Of a stretch of DNA of 11,240 nt, positions 5,581-11,240 are shown piece after piece. The first letter of the stretch is position 1; the number at the start of each line of letters is the position of its first letter. A program made the translations under genes and the position numbers. The stretch comes from an uncultured Lachnospiraceae bacterium (GTDB lineage: Bacteria > Bacillota > Clostridia > Lachnospirales > Lachnospiraceae), in contig CALYSH010000023.1 of NCBI GenBank assembly GCA_945485625.1, positions 1 to 11,240 of the forward strand. Direction: 5' to 3'. The notes beneath the pieces are model-generated. The model was not told the DNA's origin, made no database searches, and was given only the letters and a program-made list of their open reading frames with translations.

Positions 5581-6702
5581 CTAAAAAAGTCCTTCCGATA
5601 ACGGAGCCGGAGCCGGAATCTGCTGTGTGATACAGTGAATATTTCCTCCGCCTACAATAATATCCCTGGCATAAACCGGTACAATCTCCCGGCCGGGAAA
5701 AGCCTCCTGTAACACCCTCTGTGCAGGCACATCATTTTCATCCCCAAACTGAGGCAATATGATTGCACCATTTGCAATGTAAAAATTCACATAAGAAGCT
5801 GCCAACTGCTCCCCTGCCTCTCGTTCATCCTCTCCCGGTTCAAAAACAAGTCCGGCCAATTCCTCTTCCGTGATACATACCGGTTCATTGGGAATCAATA
5901 ATTTGCGTACCTTTATTTTTCTTCCCCTTGCATCCCTTTCCTGTTCCAGAACCTGCAGGCAACGATTACTCATTTCATACTGGGGATCGGCTTTGTCTTC
6001 CGTCCAGGCCAGCACCACCTCACCCGGTGCGGTGAAAGCACATACATTGTCCACATGTTCGTTGGTTTCATCCTGAAAAATCCCGCAGGGAAGCCAGATG
6101 ACTTTCTCCACCTGCAGATAAGCCTTCAGTTTCTCTTCAATCTGTTCCCTGGAAAGCTTCGGGTTTCTGCCGGGGCTCAAAAGACAAGCCTCCGTCACCA
6201 AAAGCGTTCCTTCTCCGTCGGAGTGAATAGAGCCTCCCTCCAGCACAAAAGGGGCTGCGTCATAACAATCCACATCCAGATACTCCAGAAATCTCTTTGC
6301 CACAAGATCGTCCCTGCTCCAGTCCGCATACAGGCCGTCATAGGTTCCTCCCCAGGCATTGAAGCTCCAGTTCACACCTCGAAGCTTTCCCTCCTTATTT
6401 TTCACAAAAGTGGGTCCCACATCTCTGGCCCAGGAATCATCGGACTCAATATTCACCACTATCACTTCCCCGGGAAGAGTTGCCCTTGCTTCCTCGAAAT
6501 GTTCTTCGTCCGCCAGCATATATACGGTTTCCCACTTCGAAATCGCCGTTGCAATCTCCGTAAATACTTTTTTTGCCCCGACGCCTCCGTACGTCCAGGA
6601 CCCCGGTCGCACCGGCCAGATCATAATACATCCGCTGTGCGGTTCAAACTCCCCGGGCATTCTGTATCCGTCTTCTCCGGGAGTACTCTTACAATACTGC
6701 AT
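5581..6702 (-). CDS. aguA: Agmatine deiminase (agmatine iminohydrolase)
   Basis: The enzyme converts agmatine to N-carbamoylputrescine and ammonia. From the ATG at 6702 it has 373 residues, matching the family, and begins close to the usual MPGEFEPHSGC.M.WP segment (15-30). That start has GGAGG 4-5 bases upstream; an upstream ATG at 6741 lies inside nspC and adds 13 residues without a comparable site. Guanidine-modifying (PPADeiminase) motifs are all present: WARDVGPTF (Asp94), FVLEGGSIHSDG (Glu155), NEHVDNV (His216, Asp218) and the nucleophile in GGGNIHCITQQIP (Cys357). The protein has no signal peptide. It starts 10 bp after the nspC stop, so translation is probably coupled, and aguB follows with the next step. 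The identity is very firm because the catalytic residues and the neighbour agree. Confidence 0.97.
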   Translation of the reverse strand: MQYCKSTPGEDGYRMPGEFEPHSGCIMIWPVRPGSWTYGGVGAKKVFTEIATAISKWETVYMLADEEHFEEARATLPGEVIVVNIESDDSWARDVGPTFVKNKEGKLRGVNWSFNAWGGTYDGLYADWSRDDLVAKRFLEYLDVDCYDAAPFVLEGGSIHSDGEGTLLVTEACLLSPGRNPKLSREQIEEKLKAYLQVEKVIWLPCGIFQDETNEHVDNVCAFTAPGEVVLAWTEDKADPQYEMSNRCLQVLEQERDARGRKIKVRKLLIPNEPVCITEEELAGLVFEPGEDEREAGEQLAASYVNFYIANGAIILPQFGDENDVPAQRVLQEAFPGREIVPVYARDIIVGGGNIHCITQQIPAPAPLSEGLF

Positions 6703-6712
6703 AATTCCTCCG

Positions 6713-7843
6713 TCAGGATAATCTTCCTTTAAAATCATCATAGCCGAAACGTTTCACCAATTCACAACTGCCGTCCGCTTTCTTCACCACCAAATCCGGC
6801 AACGGAATACCGTTAAAGGTGTTGTTCTTTACCATGGAATAGATAGCCATATCCTCAAAATACAACACATCCCCTTCGTCCAGCTCCCTGTTGAAGGAGT
6901 AATCTCCGATAATATCCCCTGCCAGGCAGGTATAGGAAGACAGACGGTAAGTATATGTCTTCTCCCCCGGTTGTCCGCTGTCTTTTAAGGGCGGACGATA
7001 GGGCATTTCCAGCACATCCGGCATATGACATGCCGCGGATGCATCCAGAATCAATGTGGTAATCCCACCATTTTCCACCTTATCCAAAACCGTGGCCTTT
7101 AATAACCCGGCATTCAAAGCCACTGCCTCACCGGGCTCCAGATACACCTCCAAATGGTAGGTTTCCTTTACATGGCGAATCAGGGAAATCAATTTCTCCA
7201 CATCATAATCCGCCCTGGTAATATGATGTCCTCCACCCATATTTAACCACTTCATCTGATGAAGATAGTGTCCAAACTTTTCTTCCACCACCTGCAGGGT
7301 AGTCTCCAATGCATCTGCATTCTGCTCACACAGGGTATGAAAATGCAGGCCGTCCACTCCCTCCAGGTCCGCTGCGGTCAGTTTATCTGCCGTGACACCT
7401 AATCGGGAGCCGGGCGCACAGGGGTCATAGATGGCATGGTCTCCCTGGGTGGAACACTGGGGGTTGATTCGCAGCCCAAAGCTCTTACCGGCTTTTTGAC
7501 ACTTCTCCTTGAATTTGCATAACTGATTCACGGAATTAAAAATAATATGGTCACAGTAAGATAAAATCTCGTCAAAATCCTCTTCCTTGTATGCTGGTGA
7601 AAATACATGGTTCTCCTTCTTCATCTCCTCAAAGCCCAGTCTGGCTTCATAGAGACCGCTGGCAGTGCATCCGCTGATGTATTGTCCGATCAGAGGATAT
7701 ACATGAAACATGGAAAAGCACTTTTGTGCCAGGAGAATCTTACAGCCGCTTTCCTCCTGCACACGCTTCAGAATCTCCAAGTTCTTTATTAGTTTATCCT
7801 CCTCCAGAATATATGCAGGAGTGGATACCTGTTCAAGCTTCAT
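6713..7843 (-). CDS. nspC: Carboxynorspermidine/carboxyspermidine decarboxylase
   Basis: This PLP-dependent decarboxylase of the alanine-racemase-like fold (fold type III) removes CO2 from carboxyspermidine (or carboxynorspermidine) to give spermidine (or norspermidine). With the start at 7843 it has 376 residues. The PLP lysine is in LLAQKCFSMF (Lys41); LHFHTLCEQ (167-174), LNMGGGHHI (200-208), EPGEA (236-240) and CLAGDIIGDY (306-315) are the NspC hallmarks. I chose ATG 7843 because a GGGGGA site lies 6 bases upstream and MKLEQVSTPAYI fits the family N-terminus. An ATG at 7858 and a TTG at 7861 would overlap the previous stop but lack such a site. The gap to the dehydrogenase is 14 bp. Since the operon makes putrescine, carboxyspermidine is the more likely substrate (inference). 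Confidence 0.93.
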   Translation of the reverse strand: MKLEQVSTPAYILEEDKLIKNLEILKRVQEESGCKILLAQKCFSMFHVYPLIGQYISGCTASGLYEARLGFEEMKKENHVFSPAYKEEDFDEILSYCDHIIFNSVNQLCKFKEKCQKAGKSFGLRINPQCSTQGDHAIYDPCAPGSRLGVTADKLTAADLEGVDGLHFHTLCEQNADALETTLQVVEEKFGHYLHQMKWLNMGGGHHITRADYDVEKLISLIRHVKETYHLEVYLEPGEAVALNAGLLKATVLDKVENGGITTLILDASAACHMPDVLEMPYRPPLKDSGQPGEKTYTYRLSSYTCLAGDIIGDYSFNRELDEGDVLYFEDMAIYSMVKNNTFNGIPLPDLVVKKADGSCELVKRFGYDDFKGRLS

Positions 7844-7857
7844 TTTCTTCCCCCGCA

Positions 7858-9117
7858 TCAATCAACCAATACCGGATTCTCTTCCACTACCCAGGGAAGA
7901 CCGTACTGATTCAGGGCTTCCATAAAGGGATCCGGATCAAACTCATCGGTGGTGAATACTCCGGGCTTATTCCAAAGCCCTTTCAGTACCATCATGGCAC
8001 CAATCATGGCAGGCACACCTGTGGTGTAGGAGATTGCCTGGGAGCCCACCTCCCGGTAGCACTCCTGATGGTCACATACATTATATATATAGATGGATTT
8101 CTCTTTTCCATCCTTGATACCGGTAAAGATACATCCGATATTGGTCTTTCCTACGGTTCTGGGACCCAGGGATGCAGGATCCGGCAGCAGTGCCTTTAAA
8201 AACTGGATTGGTACAATTTCCTTTCCCTCATAGTTGATGGGGGTTGTAGAAAGTAGACCGATATTCTCAAAGCATTTCATATGAGTCAGATAACTCTGAC
8301 CAAAGGTCATGAAGAAGCGGATTCTCTTTACACCGGGGATATTGGCAGCCAGCGCCTCAATCTCCTCGTGATGCAGCAGATACATATCCTTCTTTCCTAC
8401 CTGTGCAAAGTCATATTCTCTCTTAATCTCCATGGGCTTGGTTTCCACCCATTTACCATTCTCCCAGTAGGAACCGGGAGCGGATACCTCACGGAGATTG
8501 ATTTCCGGATTGAAGTTGGTGGCAAAAGGATAACCATGGTCACCACCGTTGCAGTCCAAAATATCAATATTGTGAATCTCATCAAAGTAATGCTTTAAGG
8601 CATAGGCGGTAAATACGCTGGTTACTCCGGGGTCAAAGCCGCTTCCCAAAAGCGCAGTAATTCCTGCCTTCTCATACTTCTCACGATATGCCCACTGCCA
8701 GGAATAATCAAAGTAAGCAGTGAAGCCAAGACGTTTGCAACGCTCCTCGTAGATGGCTCTCCACTCCGGGTCATCGGTATTCTCGCACTCATAATTGGCG
8801 GTATCAATATAAGGAACCTTCGTCTCAAGGCAGGCATCCATGATGGTCAGATCCTGATAAGGAAGAGCGACATTCAGTACCGCATCAGGCTTATAGCTTT
8901 CAATCAGGGCAATCACTTCCTCCACATGGTCTGCATCTACCTGTGCGGTGGTAAGCTCTGTAGCAGTTTTTCCCTCCAGTTCCTTCCTTAATGCATCACA
9001 TTTGCTCTTGGTACGGCTGGCAATACAGAGCTCGGTAAACACCTCGCTCACCTGACAGCACTTATGAATGGCAACGGATGCCACTCCACCACAACCGATT
9101 ACTAACAAACGACTCAT
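7858..9117 (-). CDS. Carboxynorspermidine/carboxyspermidine dehydrogenase (saccharopine-dehydrogenase family)
   Basis: The product condenses aspartate beta-semialdehyde with a diamine and reduces the imine with NAD(P)H, giving carboxyspermidine from putrescine. The 419 residues open with a Rossmann nucleotide site, LLVIGCGGVASVA (4-16). NVALPYQDLTIMDACL (82-97), GSGFDPGVTSVF (158-169), NGGDHGYPFATNFNPEINLREV (190-211) and ISYTTGVPAMIGAMM (362-376) match the Lys9/saccharopine dehydrogenase-like CANSDH group. I chose ATG 9117 because it overlaps the speE stop in an ATGA (4 bp) and has AGGAGG 10 bases upstream; the open frame extends 37 residues further, but with no homology. Followed by nspC, the next enzyme. 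The acceptor could instead be diaminopropane (norspermidine route) or agmatine (carboxyaminopropylagmatine route, described in cyanobacteria). Putrescine fits best, given aguA and aguB. Confidence 0.93.
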   Translation of the reverse strand: MSRLLVIGCGGVASVAIHKCCQVSEVFTELCIASRTKSKCDALRKELEGKTATELTTAQVDADHVEEVIALIESYKPDAVLNVALPYQDLTIMDACLETKVPYIDTANYECENTDDPEWRAIYEERCKRLGFTAYFDYSWQWAYREKYEKAGITALLGSGFDPGVTSVFTAYALKHYFDEIHNIDILDCNGGDHGYPFATNFNPEINLREVSAPGSYWENGKWVETKPMEIKREYDFAQVGKKDMYLLHHEEIEALAANIPGVKRIRFFMTFGQSYLTHMKCFENIGLLSTTPINYEGKEIVPIQFLKALLPDPASLGPRTVGKTNIGCIFTGIKDGKEKSIYIYNVCDHQECYREVGSQAISYTTGVPAMIGAMMVLKGLWNKPGVFTTDEFDPDPFMEALNQYGLPWVVEENPVLVD

Positions 9118-9974
9118 ACTGATTTCTCCTCCTCTTCCAAAAGTTCTTCTACGTATTTTGGTAACATAAATGCTCCCGTATGCAGATTGCAGGTGTAATA
9201 CTCTGTAGGAATCTGCAGCTTCTTCCACTCATCCGGCTTAAAATCCTGCAAGGGATGATACTTCTTGGATGCAAATCCAAACAACCAATAACCGGACGGG
9301 CTGGTGGGAATATGTGCCTGATAGACACGGCTGATGGGAAAGGTATGATACACCTTCCGGTGCATACTTCTGCAGGCGTCCTCATCCTCATCATAGAATG
9401 GACTTCCGTGCTGATATACCAGGATTCCGTCCTCCTTCAGCGCCTTATAACAGTTTCCGTAAAATTCTCTGGTAAAGAATCCCTCGGAAGCGCCAAAAGG
9501 GTCTGTGGCATCATTGATAATCAAATCATACTCCGCCTTCTGGGAACGCAAGAACCGCAAAGCATCCGTATTGTACATATGGACTCTTTCGTCATACAGC
9601 CCCTCTGCCGTGGTGGGAAAATATTCCTTACACACCTCCACAAAGGTGCTGTCCTGCTCCACCAGATCAATATGTTCTATGGAATCATAATGCAGAAGCT
9701 CCTTGGCTACCCCTCCATCGCCTCCGCCGATGATCAAAACCTTTTTCACATTGGGATGCACCGACATAGGGACATGCACCACCATCTCATTGTATATAAA
9801 ACAGTCCTGCTCCGAAAAAATAACACTTCCGTCCAGGGTCAGAAACTTTCCGAATTCAGGAGAGTCAAACACATCAATTCTCTGATACTCACTTTTCACC
9901 GAAAACAACTGCTTCTCCACCCGAATATCAAACCGCACATGGGGCGAATGATTTTCCGAAAACCACATTTCCAT
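9114..9974 (-). CDS. speE: Spermidine synthase-like aminopropyltransferase with altered amine-site motifs
   Basis: The 286-residue protein has the polyamine aminopropyltransferase fold: an N-terminal beta domain with FGKFLTLDGSVIFSEQDCFIYNEM (41-64), the nucleotide site KVLIIGGGDGGVAKELL (78-94), LVEQD (104-108), the catalytic IINDATDPFG (Asp155, Asp158) and IPTSPSGYWLF (222-232). Canonical enzymes transfer an aminopropyl group from decarboxylated AdoMet to putrescine. Here the usual DEFIYHEM reads DCFIYNEM, and the Tyr of PTYPSG is Ser225. In human spermidine synthase that Tyr lines the amine pocket, as I recall. The donor or acceptor may therefore differ. No speD is in the window. The gene starts 12 bp after the speA-like gene (ATG 9974; ATG 9968 is also possible). 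Its acidic tail EEEE is encoded by the GAG repeats that also supply the ribosome binding site of the next gene. The fold is certain; the activity is not. Confidence 0.88.
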   Translation of the reverse strand: MEMWFSENHSPHVRFDIRVEKQLFSVKSEYQRIDVFDSPEFGKFLTLDGSVIFSEQDCFIYNEMVVHVPMSVHPNVKKVLIIGGGDGGVAKELLHYDSIEHIDLVEQDSTFVEVCKEYFPTTAEGLYDERVHMYNTDALRFLRSQKAEYDLIINDATDPFGASEGFFTREFYGNCYKALKEDGILVYQHGSPFYDEDEDACRSMHRKVYHTFPISRVYQAHIPTSPSGYWLFGFASKKYHPLQDFKPDEWKKLQIPTEYYTCNLHTGAFMLPKYVEELLEEEEKSV

Positions 9975-9986
9975 CCTCTGTTCCCT

Positions 9987-11225
9987 CTATCCCTTCAAAA
10001 CATTCAAGTAATTTACATCGGGATCCTCCATACCCTGCATGGAACACCCCTTCTCAATGGAATATAAAATATAATCAATGATTTCCTCCGTTATTTCCTC
10101 GCCCGGTGCCAGAATCGGAATACCCGGAGGATACGCCATGACAAATTCGCCGGAAATATAACCTGCACATTCCCGGATAGGGAGCTTTTCCTTTTCTGCA
10201 TAGAAGGCCTTCTGCGGGGAAGCAACCACCTTTGGAAGCAGCATTTCACGGTCTACCTCAAACCGTTTTTCTTCCCGGGAGTACAATCGGCTGATTTCTG
10301 CCAGCGCACCCATCAGGCGCTCAATATCCTGAATACGGTCTCCGATGGAAATATACGCAAGAATATTACCGATATCCCCAAACTCTATCTGGATATCATA
10401 TTCATCCCGCAGAATATCATAGACTTCAATACCATCCAGACCAATATCTCTGGTAAACACGCAAAGCTTGGTTACATCAAAATCAAATACGGAACCCCCG
10501 TTTACCAGTTCCTTACCATAGGCATAATACCCATCAATGGAATTGATTTCCTCTCTTGCATATTCCGCCCACTCAGCCACCTTGGCAAAGGACTGTCTTC
10601 CCCGAAGCGCCAGATTCCGTCTGGAAATATCCAGACTGGACATCAACAGATAGGATGCGCTGGTGGTCTGTGTCAGGTTGATAATCGTGCGCACATAATC
10701 CGCATTCATACCGTTGTTGGTCAGCAGAATGGAGCTCTGGGTCAGCGAACCGCCGGATTTGTGCATGGAGATGGCAGCCATGTCCGCCCCCGCAGCCATA
10801 CCGGAAATGGGAAGCCCGTCTCCGAAATACAGATGGGTCCCATGGGCCTCGTCCGCCAGCACCTTCAATCCATGGGCATGGGCAAGCTCACAAATCCCCT
10901 TTAAATCCGAACAAATGCCGTAATAGGTGGGATTGTTTACCAGAACAGCCACTGCCTTTGGATGGGCCAGAATGGCCTCCTCCACCTGTTCTCGGGTAAT
11001 ACCCAGCATAATACCGATTCTGGTGTTTACCTCCGCATTGATATATACCGGCAGGGCGCCGCAGAGAATCAGCGCATTGATGACACTCTTGTGTACATTC
11101 CTTGGCACAATGATCTCATCCCCGGCTTTACATACCGATAACACCATGCCCTGCACTGCAGAGGTAGTACCTCCCACCATAAAGAAGGCATGCTCCGGGG
11201 GAAATACATCAGGGGCCAGCGTGTG
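9987..11225 (-). CDS. speA: Orn/Lys/Arg decarboxylase, probably biosynthetic arginine decarboxylase (5' end missing or disrupted)
   Basis: This PLP enzyme (fold type I, group III decarboxylase) probably makes agmatine from arginine. The decisive context is downstream aguA and aguB, which consume agmatine; by sequence alone lysine is also possible. Visible motifs include PPEHAFFMVGGTTSAVQ (conserved lead-in), IIVPRNVHKSV, NNPTYYGICSDL, VLADEAHGTHLYF, and the PLP lysine in SMHKSGGSLTQSS. The C-terminal Orn/Lys/Arg domain ends with AYPPGIPILAPGE and CSMQGMEDP. Related proteins run to about 480-490 residues; roughly the first 75 are absent. The ATG at 11180 is unlikely to be the real start because family-like sequence continues upstream of it. 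The frame is open only to 11225: TAG codons follow at 11226-11228 and 11232-11234, next to the window edge. The gene opens the visible operon; its promoter is not in the window. Confidence 0.9.
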   Translation of the reverse strand, partial: HTLAPDVFPPEHAFFMVGGTTSAVQGMVLSVCKAGDEIIVPRNVHKSVINALILCGALPVYINAEVNTRIGIMLGITREQVEEAILAHPKAVAVLVNNPTYYGICSDLKGICELAHAHGLKVLADEAHGTHLYFGDGLPISGMAAGADMAAISMHKSGGSLTQSSILLTNNGMNADYVRTIINLTQTTSASYLLMSSLDISRRNLALRGRQSFAKVAEWAEYAREEINSIDGYYAYGKELVNGGSVFDFDVTKLCVFTRDIGLDGIEVYDILRDEYDIQIEFGDIGNILAYISIGDRIQDIERLMGALAEISRLYSREEKRFEVDREMLLPKVVASPQKAFYAEKEKLPIRECAGYISGEFVMAYPPGIPILAPGEEITEEIIDYILYSIEKGCSMQGMEDPDVNYLNVLKG

Positions 11226-11240
11226 CTAAACCTAGGGTAC

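Noticed and set aside
6703..6741. Upstream ATG for agmatine deiminase at 6741, overlapping nspC
   Set aside because: The ATG at 6702 has a near-ideal GGAGG and gives a normal family length; the extension is just the out-of-frame nspC end.
7844..7861. TTG 7861 or ATG 7858 as the nspC start
   Set aside because: Neither has a ribosome binding site; ATG 7843 follows GGGGGA by 6 bases and fits the family N-terminus.
9180..10067. A 295-codon plus-strand open frame opposite speE
   Set aside because: Antisense to a gene with all the aminopropyltransferase motifs; no ribosome binding site or recognisable motif of its own.

Overview
The window looks like a chromosomal segment from a low-to-mid GC Gram-positive anaerobe of the Clostridia, most likely a Lachnospiraceae-type gut bacterium. 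This rests on strong AGGAGG-type ribosome binding sites, an XRE regulator with membrane segments, GNAT and GH31 proteins of a clostridial style, and the gene content of the polyamine operon. The genus cannot be fixed from the sequence alone. All genes except one AraC-type regulator lie on the minus strand.

Right half (about 4657-11225, minus strand, read right to left): a compact polyamine operon. The order is a PLP-dependent Orn/Lys/Arg decarboxylase (speA-like, cut at its 5' end by the window edge), a spermidine-synthase-fold protein (speE-like), carboxy(nor)spermidine dehydrogenase, carboxy(nor)spermidine decarboxylase (nspC), agmatine deiminase (aguA) and N-carbamoylputrescine amidase (aguB). 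Five of the six junctions or gaps are between -4 and +14 bp; only aguA-aguB is wider, at 48 bp. Together the enzymes can take arginine to agmatine, N-carbamoylputrescine and putrescine, then add an aminopropyl group from aspartate semialdehyde by way of carboxyspermidine to give spermidine. The speE-like gene is surplus to that route. No speD (source of decarboxylated AdoMet) is visible, and its amine-site motifs are altered.

Middle (1441-4656): a GH31 alpha-glycosidase (minus) and a divergent AraC/cupin regulator (plus), which suggests local sugar-responsive control. The 351-bp region between them holds two outward promoters and a 197-bp element (3474-3670). The element is bounded by 27-bp near-perfect inverted repeats and has a highly ordered interior: a perfect 10-bp hairpin, a stacked 7-bp helix, and an 8-nt hairpin loop complementary to an internal bulge. 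It is the least explained feature of the window and may be a MITE-like repeat or a structured RNA. The AraC gene and aguB converge with no spacer between their stop codons.

Left end (1-1440): a GNAT acetyltransferase with a C-terminal pair of membrane helices, with its own promoter and terminator, and an XRE-family regulator with two membrane segments that runs off the left edge. Upstream of the XRE gene there are three TTGCA boxes spaced exactly 21 bp apart. No tRNA, rRNA, CRISPR array or transposase gene was found.
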